This document shows, piece by piece, positions 44,829 through 52,756 of a stretch of 64,000 nucleotides of DNA. The stretch's first letter is position 1. Each line of letters begins with the position of its first letter. Both the position numbers and the translations under genes were made by a program. The DNA lies in the NCBI GenBank assembly GCA_900541975.1, contig UQLR01000004.1, forward strand, positions 83,667 through 147,666. The letters are read 5' to 3'. The notes beneath the pieces are model-generated. The model saw only the letters and a list, made by a program, of their open reading frames with translations. It was not told the origin of the DNA and did not search any database. The DNA comes from an uncultured Oscillospiraceae bacterium. Its GTDB lineage: Bacteria; Bacillota; Clostridia; Oscillospirales; Acutalibacteraceae.

Positions 44829-46880
44829 TTAAAAAAGATTTTCAAACAGCGTAGCTATTTGAAATACAAATGCCGAAACAAACCACGCCGCTGCAAGCTG
44901 GTATACAACTGCTAATATGGTCCATTTGGCGCTTGCCATTTCTCTTCTGATGGCAGACAGCGCCGCGACGCAGGGCGTATACAGCAACACAAAAACCATA
45001 AAGGAAAAGGCCGAAAGCGGCGTAAAATCTGCAGCTGCAGCCATAGCTGAACCACCATACAATACCGCCATGGTGCTTACCACCGATTCTTTTGCCACAA
45101 GCCCTGTCACCAGCGACACAGAAGCCTGCCAGTGGCCAAAGCCGCACAGAGTAAAAATTGGCGCTATAGCAATACCGGCGGCCGCAAGCATGCTCTGGGA
45201 ACTGTCTGTTACCATGCGCATGGAAAAATCAAACGACTGTAAGAACCATATAAGAATACTTGCGCCCATAATCACAGTGCCTGCACGAATTAAAAAATCC
45301 TTTAAACGTTCCCATACATGCAGCCACAGGCTTTTTGGCGCGGGCATACGGTATGGAGGCAACTCCATAACAAACGGCGCGCTTTGCCCTTTAAGCAGCG
45401 TATTTTTAAACAGCAGTGCAGTCAGCACCGCAATAAACATCCCTAAAAGATAGATCGCAAAGATGACAAGGAAGCTTGTATTTGGAAAAAAAGCCGATAT
45501 AAAAAGCAGGTAAACCGGCATCTTTGCACTGCAGGACATAAACGGCGTGATCAGTATGGTCAACCGCTTATCTTTTTCATTTTCAAGCGTTCTGGTCCCA
45601 AGCACTGCCGGCACCGTACAGCCAAAGCCCATCAGCATAGGCACAAATGCTTTTCCAGAAAGACCAATCCCCCGCAGAAGCTTATCCATAATAAAAGCGG
45701 CCCGGGCCATATAGCCGCTGTCTTCCAATACGGAAAGCAGCGTAAATAAAAGCATAATCTGCGGTAAAAACGAAATAACCGAACCCACGCCCGCGATAAC
45801 CCCGTCCAAAAGCAGGCTTCGCGCCCAGGCAGATGCGCCCCATGCGGTTAAAAGGTTGCTCACAAAGCCGGAAAACACGTCTGTAATCAACCATTCCGCA
45901 CCATCTTTTAAACAGGTCCCCAGCGGCCCAAAGGTAATAAAAAATACCGCCAGCATCAAAAGCAGAAACAGAGGAAGCGCAAGGTAGCGGTTGGTAACTA
46001 CCTGATCTATTTTATCAGAAAATGTTACATACCCCTGCGGATGTCTTCTATGTACCGCTCTTTTACAAACCGCGCATATATATTTATACCGTTCGTCTGC
46101 AATAATCATTTCTCGGTCAATATATTGCGTAGTTTCTATTTCGTTAATATGAAACTCTATATGGTCGCGCTGCTGCTTTGTAAAGTGATAGCGCGACCAG
46201 GTTACACTGTCCCCCTCAAACAGCTTAACCGCAATAAAGCGCCGGTGGCGCGGATCAGTTTGCTGTACCTCTTTAAGCGCGTCCTCAATGTCTGTAAGCA
46301 CACTGTCCACACGTTCGGAATAAATATTTTTTACAGGCATGAAATCGTAGCGGTCTGCTACCTCCAGTGCGCGGGCAATCAACTCCTCCATACCCTTTCC
46401 CCTGCTGGCTGAAATGGGAACAACCGGAATTGACAGCTCCTTTTCCAGAAGGGCGTAGTCAATCCGATCTCCTTCTTTTTCAAGCAGATCTACCATATTG
46501 AGCGCAAGGAGCATGGGCCTGCCCAGCTCTGCAAGCTGTGTAGTAAGGTACAGGTTGCGCTCCATATTGGTTGCATCTATTATATTAATAATCACGTCCG
46601 GTTTATCGTGCAGTAAACAGTTTCTGGTGACAATTTCTTCCGGCGTATAGGGCGAAAGCGAATAAATCCCGGGCAAATCAATGATACTGATATCCCTGTT
46701 TTTGTACTTAACCCTGCCCTCTTTTTTTTCCACCGTAACGCCCGGCCAGTTGCCTACATATTGGCTGGCGCCTGTAAGCTTATTAAAAAGCGTTGTTTTT
46801 CCACAGTTCGGGTTCCCTGCAAGCGCAATTTTAACGGTTTTCTTTGCCGCTTTTGCCAAAGGTCGCAGCGTCTGTTCCAC
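44829..46880 (-). CDS. feoB: Ferrous iron transporter FeoB
   Basis: FeoB imports Fe2+ across the cytoplasmic membrane. The 683-residue protein has an N-terminal G-protein domain with G1 GNPNCGKTTLFNKLTG, G2 GVTVEKKEG, G3 DLPGIYSLSP and G4 NMVD. A helical spacer and two Gate domains follow, with about ten membrane helices and the conserved Cys-Pro segment GFGCTVPAVLGTRTL. The start lies inside feoA with 50 bases of overlap. The many Fe-S enzymes encoded nearby make high iron demand plausible. Confidence 0.96.
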   Translation of the reverse strand: MEQTLRPLAKAAKKTVKIALAGNPNCGKTTLFNKLTGASQYVGNWPGVTVEKKEGRVKYKNRDISIIDLPGIYSLSPYTPEEIVTRNCLLHDKPDVIINIIDATNMERNLYLTTQLAELGRPMLLALNMVDLLEKEGDRIDYALLEKELSIPVVPISASRGKGMEELIARALEVADRYDFMPVKNIYSERVDSVLTDIEDALKEVQQTDPRHRRFIAVKLFEGDSVTWSRYHFTKQQRDHIEFHINEIETTQYIDREMIIADERYKYICAVCKRAVHRRHPQGYVTFSDKIDQVVTNRYLALPLFLLLMLAVFFITFGPLGTCLKDGAEWLITDVFSGFVSNLLTAWGASAWARSLLLDGVIAGVGSVISFLPQIMLLFTLLSVLEDSGYMARAAFIMDKLLRGIGLSGKAFVPMLMGFGCTVPAVLGTRTLENEKDKRLTILITPFMSCSAKMPVYLLFISAFFPNTSFLVIFAIYLLGMFIAVLTALLFKNTLLKGQSAPFVMELPPYRMPAPKSLWLHVWERLKDFLIRAGTVIMGASILIWFLQSFDFSMRMVTDSSQSMLAAAGIAIAPIFTLCGFGHWQASVSLVTGLVAKESVVSTMAVLYGGSAMAAAADFTPLSAFSFMVFVLLYTPCVAALSAIRREMASAKWTILAVVYQLAAAWFVSAFVFQIATLFENLF

Positions 46881-47127
46881 CAGTGTCCCTCCCTTTTGCA
46901 GATTCCACCTGTACCGTAATTTCTTTTGCCTCGGAACGCCGGATGCTCAGTTCATATCCTCTTACGTTGATCTCGATCGGGTCGCCAAAGGGCGCTGCCT
47001 TGCGCATAATAATCACCGCACCAGGCGTAATGCCCATATCAATGATTCTTCTGCGCAGCGCGCCCTTTCCGCCAATGCTTACAACGGTTGCCTTTTGCCC
47101 TATTTTGAGCTCGTTTACGGTTTTCAT
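46831..47127 (-). CDS. feoA: FeoA-domain protein
   Basis: The 98-residue protein has an SH3-like FeoA core (about 1-75): the start VNELKIGQKATVVSIGG, RRIIDMGITPGAVIIM, and the closing strand IEINVRGYELSIRRSEAKEI. FeoA assists FeoB. Here it carries about 20 extra charged, probably disordered residues at the C-terminus, exactly the part encoded in the overlap with feoB. The ATG at 47127 is chosen by homology; its ribosome-binding site is weak. Confidence 0.92.
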   Translation of the reverse strand: MKTVNELKIGQKATVVSIGGKGALRRRIIDMGITPGAVIIMRKAAPFGDPIEINVRGYELSIRRSEAKEITVQVESAKGRDTGGTDAATFGKSGKENR

Positions 47128-47226
47128 CAAATTTTCGCACTCTTTTCTGTACCCCGAGCAGCGCACAAAATGACAGATGCAAATCCTTCCATATAAGCCT
47201 GCTCTACAACAATTTTTTCTGCATCA

Positions 47227-47255
47227 AGCATAGCACACGCCGTTGCTTGTGTCAA
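47227..47255 (-). promoter_or_regulatory. Promoter of the feo operon
   Basis: On the minus strand a perfect TTGACA, 17-base spacer and TATGCT lie 100 bases before feoA. No classical Fur box is visible over it. Confidence 0.75.
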
Positions 47256-47410
47256 CAAAACAACTATATGCTTTTCCCCTGCAAAAACGCATAAAACCTG
47301 GACAACAGTACATTGTATGCCTGTCTCTGCCGGGATTATGCCCGCTTGTCTTCTTTGTCTGTCCCATATGCATCTCTATGCAAATGTACACAAAATTCTT
47401 TTTCGAACAG

Positions 47411-47440
47411 TTGCAATATTCTGTTATTTTATGCTATGAT
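47411..47440 (+). promoter_or_regulatory. Promoter of the first hydrogenase-accessory unit
   Basis: TTGCAA, 18-base spacer, TATGAT, about 50 bases before the first DRTGG gene and divergent from the feo promoter. Confidence 0.7.
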
Positions 47441-47492
47441 AAAAGTGCTTATAGCAATATGCAAGCGAATTTTTAGTCGGGAGGCTTATAAT

Positions 47493-47843
47493 ATGGTAGT
47501 AAACGATATTATTAAAATTCTGGACGCAAAGGTCATAATCGAGGGAGACCTAGAGGCGGAGGTAAAAACTGCCTGCGGAAGCGATATGATGAGCGACGTG
47601 CTGGCGTTTGTCAAGGATCAGTCCGTCCTTTTGACCGGGCTTGTCAATCCACAGGTTGTACGCACCGCTGAAATGATGGATATGGTCTGTATTATATTTG
47701 TCCGTGGAAAAACACCGGACCAAACGATCATCGACCTTGCAAAGCGCAGAGGTATTACCCTGATCAACACACGTTACCGGATGTTTACCGCGTGCGGCAT
47801 GCTGTATGCAAACGGCCTGCGGGGAGGTTGTGAAAACGAATGA
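47493..47843 (+). CDS. DRTGG-domain protein, first copy
   Basis: The 116-residue protein is a single DRTGG-type domain, with DAKVIIEGDLEAEVKTACGSDMMSDVLAF at the start and VLLTGLVNPQVVRTAEMMDMVCIIFVRG in the middle. DRTGG domains occur in phosphotransacetylases and in CBS-containing proteins and probably bind a small ligand. Small stand-alone versions accompany FeFe-hydrogenase genes in clostridia. It begins a tightly packed run of five genes; the next gene overlaps its end by four bases. A GGGAGG site precedes the ATG. Confidence 0.85.
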   Translation: MVVNDIIKILDAKVIIEGDLEAEVKTACGSDMMSDVLAFVKDQSVLLTGLVNPQVVRTAEMMDMVCIIFVRGKTPDQTIIDLAKRRGITLINTRYRMFTACGMLYANGLRGGCENE

Positions 47844-48265
47844 GCGTAATCAACCTTACATATGACGTGCCGGGCGACGATTTTACAAGGGCCGGCGAAG
47901 CCTCCGGCGCTGTAAAACGAAGCCTCAAACGTCTTGGTTATAATCAGGATGCAATCCGCCGTGTTGCCATTGCCATGTATGAAGCGGAAATCAATATGGT
48001 TATCCATGCAGGCGGCGGAAAGATCGACGTGGAAATTTATCCCGACAGGGTCGACGTAAAGCTGACTGATCACGGGCCCGGGATCCCGGATGTAGAAAAG
48101 GCCATGCAGGAAGGGTATTCTACTGCGCCTGACAACGTGCGCAACCTTGGGTTCGGCGCCGGCATGGGCCTGCCGAATATAAAGAAATATACAGATAAAA
48201 TGCAGATTGACACCCAAATAGGGCGAGGTACGACCATGTATCTTTCCGTTCATGTCAATCAGTAA
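47840..48265 (+). CDS. Stand-alone histidine-kinase-type ATPase (RsbW-like), first copy
   Basis: The 141-residue protein is only the GHKL ATP-binding domain. It has the N-box YEAEINMVIHAGGG, the G1 box TDHGPGIPDVE and the G2 box GFGAGMGLPNIKKY. It lacks a dimerisation His domain and a sensor part, so it resembles anti-sigma-factor kinases such as RsbW or SpoIIAB. No sigma or anti-anti-sigma gene is next to it. Its partners are more likely the redox-sensor protein encoded 39 bases downstream and the DRTGG proteins. Confidence 0.88.
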   Translation: MSVINLTYDVPGDDFTRAGEASGAVKRSLKRLGYNQDAIRRVAIAMYEAEINMVIHAGGGKIDVEIYPDRVDVKLTDHGPGIPDVEKAMQEGYSTAPDNVRNLGFGAGMGLPNIKKYTDKMQIDTQIGRGTTMYLSVHVNQ

Positions 48266-48303
48266 AGAAAAGGGATCGAAATTCTATTGGAGGGGGGATC
48301 GTT

Positions 48304-49635
48304 ATGCCCGCATATTTTCATTCCGTTACACTGGATAAAGACAAATGCTGCGGCTGCACAAACTGTATAAAACGCTGCCCCACGGAAGCAATTCGCGTGC
48401 GCGGCGGAAAGGCGCAGATTATATCGGAGCGCTGCATAGACTGTGGTGAATGTATACGCGTGTGTCCGCACCATGCCAAGCGCGCACAGTCGGCAAATTT
48501 GTCGGAGCTTTCAAACTGGGCGTATACCATTGCAATACCGGCGCCCGCCCTCTTTGGCCAATTTAAAAACCTGGATGATATCGATATTGTTTTAAGCGGC
48601 CTGAAAAAAATGGGCTTTGACAGCGTATATGAGGTCGCACGCGGGGCCGAACTGGTGTCGGAGGCAACAAGACAGCTAATGCACGACGGTAAGCTAAAAA
48701 CACCGGTGATCAGTTCGGCATGTCCGGCTGTTGTCCGCCTGATCCGGCTGCGTTTTCCCGATCTGATTGACAACGTACTGCCGCTCAACGCGCCCATGGA
48801 GGTTGCCGCCAGGCTTGCCAAGGAGCAGGCTAAACAAGAAACCGGCCTGCCGCTGGACCGGATTGGCGCGTTTTTTCTTACACCATGTCCTGCAAAGGTT
48901 ACGGATGTAAAGAATCCAACCGGCCAAGAAACATCCTGGGTAGACGGCGCCATCGCTATCAGCCGCATATACCCTATGCTGACAGAGGCAATGGATAAAC
49001 TGAAACCGGAAGAAATCATCTCCACTGCCTGCTCCGGCATTATTGGGGTCAGTTGGGCTTCTTCAGGTGGAGAGGCCGTGGCGACATTAAATGAAAAATA
49101 TCTTGCAGCCGACGGGATAGAAAATGTAATTCGCGTGCTTGAAGAGCTTGAAGATCAGCGTATTAACGATGTGGATTTTCTGGAACTTAACGCCTGTTCG
49201 GGCGGCTGCGTCGGCGGCGTACTGAACGTAGAAAACGCATATGTGGCCCAGGCGCGTATCCAGCGCCTGCGCAAATATCTGCCTGTCTCACAGAATCATC
49301 TGGAAGGTAGCGTCCCGGATACAATGCGCTGGAAAAAGGCGCTGGAGTATTCCAACGTTTTAAATTTAAGCAACGATTTGGAGCAGGCCATGCAAATGAT
49401 GACACGCATGGATGAAATTCTTTTGCAACTGCCGGGTTTGGACTGCGGAAGCTGCGGCGCCCCCTCCTGCCGTGCGATGGCAGAGGACGTCGTTAAAGGG
49501 CTTGCCAAGGAAACAGATTGTATTTTTATTCTGCGCGAACAGGTACGCAATGTAGCCGACACGCTTTCGCTGATGGGCAGCGGCTTTATTGCAGACAGAA
49601 AGAACAAGGAGCATAAAGGAGATGACCAGAATTGA
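48304..49635 (+). CDS. Hydrogenase-like iron-sulfur sensor protein
   Basis: The 443-residue protein starts with a two-cluster ferredoxin domain (CCGCTNCIKRCPTEAI and CIDCGECIRVCPHHAK). A [FeFe]-hydrogenase large-subunit-like domain (about 70-345) follows, and then a C-terminal domain with CGSCGAPSCRAMAEDVV, a 4Fe-4S motif also seen in the CFeSP/Fe-S sensor family. The H-cluster loops are altered: SSACPAVV, TPCPAKV and ACSGGCVGG replace TSCCP, MPCxxK and C-x3-C with its normal context. It may therefore bind a modified cluster and sense H2 or redox state rather than turn over. It sits amid signalling genes. Confidence 0.85.
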   Translation: MPAYFHSVTLDKDKCCGCTNCIKRCPTEAIRVRGGKAQIISERCIDCGECIRVCPHHAKRAQSANLSELSNWAYTIAIPAPALFGQFKNLDDIDIVLSGLKKMGFDSVYEVARGAELVSEATRQLMHDGKLKTPVISSACPAVVRLIRLRFPDLIDNVLPLNAPMEVAARLAKEQAKQETGLPLDRIGAFFLTPCPAKVTDVKNPTGQETSWVDGAIAISRIYPMLTEAMDKLKPEEIISTACSGIIGVSWASSGGEAVATLNEKYLAADGIENVIRVLEELEDQRINDVDFLELNACSGGCVGGVLNVENAYVAQARIQRLRKYLPVSQNHLEGSVPDTMRWKKALEYSNVLNLSNDLEQAMQMMTRMDEILLQLPGLDCGSCGAPSCRAMAEDVVKGLAKETDCIFILREQVRNVADTLSLMGSGFIADRKNKEHKGDDQN

Positions 49636-49976
49636 CCGTGCGGGATCTTGCTGAAAAGCTGCAGTTAAAAATACTGGCAGGGGAAGCTGCCGCAGACAGG
49701 CAGGTTCAGGGTTGCTATACCGGCGACCTGCTAAGCTGGGTAATGGGACGCGCGCAGGAGGGCGACGCATGGCTGACCGTGATGGGGAATATCAATGCAA
49801 TTGCCGTTGCTGCCCTTGCCGATACGGCCTGTATCATTTTAACGGAAAATGCGCCTTTAGACGAGGCTGCAAAACAAAAGGCTCAACAGCAGCAAATAGC
49901 CGTTTTACAGACAAAAGAAAACAGCTATCATACCGCTGTACATATTTATAAGCTGCTTGGGGATGGCAGCGAATGA
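49632..49976 (+). CDS. DRTGG-domain protein, second copy
   Basis: The 114-residue protein is a second single DRTGG-type domain, distantly related to the one at 47493. It has TVRDLAEKLQLKILAGEAAADRQVQGCYTGDLLSWVMG near the start and NINAIAVAALADTACIILTE in the middle. The start is TTG at 49632, with an AAAGGAG site 11 bases upstream, overlapping the previous stop in TTGA. It overlaps the PHP gene at its end as well. Two non-identical copies in one operon suggest a heteromeric ligand-binding unit. Confidence 0.82.
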   Translation: MTVRDLAEKLQLKILAGEAAADRQVQGCYTGDLLSWVMGRAQEGDAWLTVMGNINAIAVAALADTACIILTENAPLDEAAKQKAQQQQIAVLQTKENSYHTAVHIYKLLGDGSE

Positions 49977-50704
49977 AAGCTTATTACGACCTGCATATTC
50001 ACTCATGCCTTTCCCCCTGCGGGGATAAAGACATGACGCCGTATAATATAGCCGGTATGGCAAAACTGTGCGGCCTGGATACCATTGCCCTTACCGACCA
50101 CAACAGCTGTAAAAACTGCCCTGCTTTCCTGCAGGCTGCACAGCAGTACGGACTTTGCGGCGTTGCCGGTATGGAACTTTGCACATCGGAAGAAATTCAT
50201 GTTGTATGCCTCTTTCCCACGCTTGCACAGGCAATGCGTTTTGACAGCTATGTCTATGCTCACATCATGGACATTCAAAACCGCGAAGATATTTACGGGG
50301 CACAGATAATTCTGGATGAACAGGACCAGCCTGCCGGAAGGGAAGAAAAACTTTTGCTGACTGCCACAGATATTAGTATAAGCGGCCTGCGCACACTGGT
50401 AGACACATTTGGCGGCGTATGCTTTCCTGCGCACATTGACCGCGACAGCTACAGCGTACTTGCATCATTGGGAGAGATTCCCCCCGAAGAAGCATACACC
50501 TGTGTGGAAATTACAGAAAAAGGCGATATCAGCGCCTTACAGGCGCAACACACCAGACTTACGGATATGATCCTGCTCAAAAACAGTGATGCACATTATC
50601 TGGAAAACATTGCAGCAAAGGCAGCCTGGCTAGAACTTCCGGAACGTTCCCCGGCTGCACTGGTTTCCGCGTTAAAAAATGGCTCTATACACTGGGGACG
50701 GTAA
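49973..50704 (+). CDS. PHP-domain phosphoesterase of the hydrogenase cluster
   Basis: The 243-residue protein is a PHP metallo-phosphoesterase with YDLHIHSCLSPCGDKDM, ALTDHNSCKN, the Glu of GMELCTSEEIHV, FPAHIDRD and KNSDAHYLENI. The first motif reads HIHSCLSPCG, the version typical of the PHP subgroup near hydrogenase genes. It could hydrolyse a nucleotide or a phosphoprotein; with the two GHKL ATPases it might form a phosphorylation and dephosphorylation pair. That is inference. It is the last intact gene of the first unit and is followed directly by dockerin debris. Confidence 0.88.
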   Translation: MKAYYDLHIHSCLSPCGDKDMTPYNIAGMAKLCGLDTIALTDHNSCKNCPAFLQAAQQYGLCGVAGMELCTSEEIHVVCLFPTLAQAMRFDSYVYAHIMDIQNREDIYGAQIILDEQDQPAGREEKLLLTATDISISGLRTLVDTFGGVCFPAHIDRDSYSVLASLGEIPPEEAYTCVEITEKGDISALQAQHTRLTDMILLKNSDAHYLENIAAKAAWLELPERSPAALVSALKNGSIHWGR

Positions 50705-51011
50705 TCCCAATTTACACAGGCGTATGTTGCGCCAACACCGCACGCATCTGTGCTCATGTCAATATAATTCTGAACAGCGCGGCGTTCAGCCAGCAGCTGC
50801 AGGTAACTTCGGTAAAAGGAACAGACGATGTAAATTTGGACGGCGTTGTCAACGTAAAGGATGTTTTAACGCTGTAAAAAACCTTGTGCGCTCCATACAT
50901 TTCACACAGGAACAACCGCTTCAGGCGGATACAAACGGCGGCAATACTCTTACGCTGGACGACGTTCTCCTGATACAAAAAATGATTGCACACAGTATTG
51001 CTCCATTATAA
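50705..51011 (+). pseudogene. Degraded, frameshifted dockerin fragment
   Basis: Two dockerin type I calcium-loop repeats are visible in different frames. The first, in the frame beginning at 50701, reads DDVNLDGVVNVKDVLTL (50824-50874) and hits TAA at 50875. The second, in the frame beginning at 50877, reads KNLVRSIHF then DTNGGNTLTLDDVLLIQKM and ends at 51011. Adding one base at about 50875 joins them into a normal dockerin. Upstream residues in the first frame (VNIILNSAAFSQQLQVTSVKG) look like the end of a secreted enzyme. No start codon with a ribosome-binding site exists, so this is the C-terminal remnant of a cellulosome-type protein. Confidence 0.75.
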
Positions 51012-51051
51012 TTAAAAACGCATATTGTGGTTTTAAAACATATCTATTTTT

Positions 51052-51087
51052 CAAACAGGGCTGGCACCAAGCCCTGTTTTCTTTTTC
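51052..51087 (+). terminator. Terminator after the dockerin fragment
   Basis: Stem AAACAGGGC / GCCCTGTTT with a TGGCACCAA loop and TTCTTTTT tail. It ends the first hydrogenase-accessory unit. Confidence 0.8.
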
Positions 51088-51217
51088 ATAAACCGTGTAT
51101 ACAGAATTTTTTTAGGCTGTTTTTTGTATATATTCCATAGTAATTTTTGCTTGTTTTTTCTACTAAAATGTTTACAGGTATTTTTCCTGTCTCTTCGGGA
51201 TTTTGTAAAAGAAAAAC

Positions 51218-51246
51218 TGGACTTTTTCGACGAATTATAGTATTAT
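51218..51246 (+). promoter_or_regulatory. Promoter of the hydrogenase structural genes
   Basis: TGGACT, 17-base spacer, TATTAT; the start codon is about 70 bases further, leaving a short untranslated leader. Confidence 0.6.
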
Positions 51247-51317
51247 TAACCTATGTGGCGATATGGACTTATCCTCATAAATCTAAGCATGATTTTAAAT
51301 TGCAGGGAGGAAGAAAT

Positions 51318-51815
51318 ATGCAAAAAAAAATCAGCACAAATCCTTTTTCAGGCACGCCTGAACAGGAGGCAAGGCTGAAGGAAATTATTCAAAAACATAA
51401 GGACGACCCAGGCGCGATCATGCCCGTTCTTCAGGAAGCACAGGAAGTGTATGGTTATCTGCCGATTGAAGTACAGACTATGATTGCAGAGGGCCTGCAG
51501 GTCCCACTGGAAGAGGTATACGGGGTTTCTACTTTTTATTCGCAGTTTTCTCTTACTCCAAAGGGCGAATACAATATCTCTGTATGTCTTGGCACGGCCT
51601 GCTATGTAAAAGGGGCCGGTAAAATTATTGAAAAGATCACCGAAAAGCTGGGAATTGAACCGGAAGAATGTACAAAAGACGGCAGATTTTCGCTTACTGC
51701 ATGCCGCTGCATCGGCGCTTGCGGCCTGGCGCCCGTTCTTACTATTAACGATGAAGTATACGGGCGTCTGGCACCTGAGGATATGGACGAAATCTTAGCC
51801 AAATACATGAACTGA
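51318..51815 (+). CDS. hydC: NuoE-like [2Fe-2S] subunit of bifurcating hydrogenase
   Basis: The 165-residue protein is the thioredoxin-like [2Fe-2S] subunit (24 kDa type). Four cluster Cys lie in SVCLGTACYVKGAG and TACRCIGACGLAPV, and the helical N-terminus has PVLQEAQEVYGYLP. In trimeric hydrogenases it works with the NuoF-like flavoprotein and HydA to couple NADH and reduced ferredoxin oxidation to H2 formation. The ATG has a GGGAGGAAG site. The gene opens the second transcription unit of the cluster; the next start codon follows after two bases. Confidence 0.94.
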   Translation: MQKKISTNPFSGTPEQEARLKEIIQKHKDDPGAIMPVLQEAQEVYGYLPIEVQTMIAEGLQVPLEEVYGVSTFYSQFSLTPKGEYNISVCLGTACYVKGAGKIIEKITEKLGIEPEECTKDGRFSLTACRCIGACGLAPVLTINDEVYGRLAPEDMDEILAKYMN

Positions 51816-51817
51816 AT

Positions 51818-52390
51818 ATGCGCGAGCTTTCATTAAATGTAATGGATATTGCGCAAAATTCCATTACGGCGGATGCAAGCCTTATAGAAATTACCGTTTC
51901 AGAAGATACGCACGCGCAGACACTTGTGATAAAAATTAAGGACAATGGAAAAGGGATGACTGCACAGCAGACGCAACAAGTGCTGGATCCGTTTTATACC
52001 ACACGCACCACACGGAAGGTTGGACTTGGCATACCGCTTTTTAAAATGGCGGCGGAGCAGACAGGCGGAAACCTTACCATTGTATCGCACAAGGGTGCAG
52101 GCACAACCGTAAACGCGGTATTTCATACCGGGCATGTGGATATGACCCCGTTGGGTGACATCAATTCGACAATCAGTATTTTGATTCGCTGCAACCCGGA
52201 TATTGATTTTTGTTTTATACATAAAGCAGACAATGCCCAATTTATGCTGGACACCCGGCAGCTTCGTGAGATTTTGGGACCGGATGTAGCGCTTGATACC
52301 CCGGATGTAATGGAATGGGTAAACGGTTTTTTAGCAGAACAAACACAAATATTATACGGAGGTGCAACACCAGATGAAATCACTGGCTGA
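51818..52390 (+). CDS. Stand-alone histidine-kinase-type ATPase, second copy
   Basis: The 190-residue protein has a GHKL ATPase domain (about 1-110) with the N-box LNVMDIAQNSITA, the G1 box KDNGKGM, the G2 box KVGLGIPLF and the closing GAGTTV. A C-terminal region of about 75 residues without an evident motif follows. It has no phosphoacceptor His. A homologous gene sits between the NuoE and [2Fe-2S] genes in other clostridial hydrogenase operons, so it belongs to the system. It overlaps the next gene by 17 bases, implying coupled synthesis with the enzyme. The substrate is unknown. Confidence 0.88.
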   Translation: MRELSLNVMDIAQNSITADASLIEITVSEDTHAQTLVIKIKDNGKGMTAQQTQQVLDPFYTTRTTRKVGLGIPLFKMAAEQTGGNLTIVSHKGAGTTVNAVFHTGHVDMTPLGDINSTISILIRCNPDIDFCFIHKADNAQFMLDTRQLREILGPDVALDTPDVMEWVNGFLAEQTQILYGGATPDEITG

Positions 52391-52742
52391 ATTACAGGCT
52401 ATCAGAGATAAAGCAAAAGCACAGCTCAACATCAGAGAAGAAAACCCCAATGCAATACGCGTTTTGGTCGGCATGGCAACCTGCGGCATTGCTGCCGGGG
52501 CAAGGCCCGTTTTAACCGCATTTGTAGACGAGGTTGCAAAGCGCGGCCTTACAAACGTAACCGTTACACAGACCGGATGCATTGGCATTTGCCAGTTTGA
52601 ACCGGTTGTGGAAGTGGAGATTCCCGGGCAGGACAAGGTGACTTATGTAAAAATGACCGCTGAAAAGGCGGTTCGGGTTGTAAACGACCATATTGTCAAT
52701 CATAATGTTGTGGCCGAATATACCATCGGTGCAAATTCATAA
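52374..52742 (+). CDS. Thioredoxin-like [2Fe-2S] ferredoxin of the hydrogenase
   Basis: The 122-residue protein is a thioredoxin-fold [2Fe-2S] ferredoxin (HndB-like). The cluster Cys are in VGMATCGIAAGARPVL and VTQTGCIGICQFEPVVEV. In relatives of this hydrogenase a separate subunit of this type joins the complex or is fused to NuoF. The ATG at 52374 has a GGAGGTG site. It lies 14 bases before the NuoF-like gene. Confidence 0.9.
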   Translation: MKSLAELQAIRDKAKAQLNIREENPNAIRVLVGMATCGIAAGARPVLTAFVDEVAKRGLTNVTVTQTGCIGICQFEPVVEVEIPGQDKVTYVKMTAEKAVRVVNDHIVNHNVVAEYTIGANS

Positions 52743-52756
52743 AAGGAGGCGGCAAA

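Noticed and set aside
47128..47480. Fur box in the feo/hydrogenase divergent region
   Set aside because: No sequence close to the GATAATGATTATC-type consensus overlaps the promoter.
50870..50890. Programmed -1 frameshift at the A-run in the dockerin fragment
   Set aside because: The TAA stop precedes a usable slippery codon pair, there is no start codon upstream, and deletion of one base explains the data better.
50679..51011. 110-codon gene overlapping the PHP gene end
   Set aside because: Only its last ~45 residues make sense, as the second half of a dockerin; the first part is out of frame with the matching first repeat.
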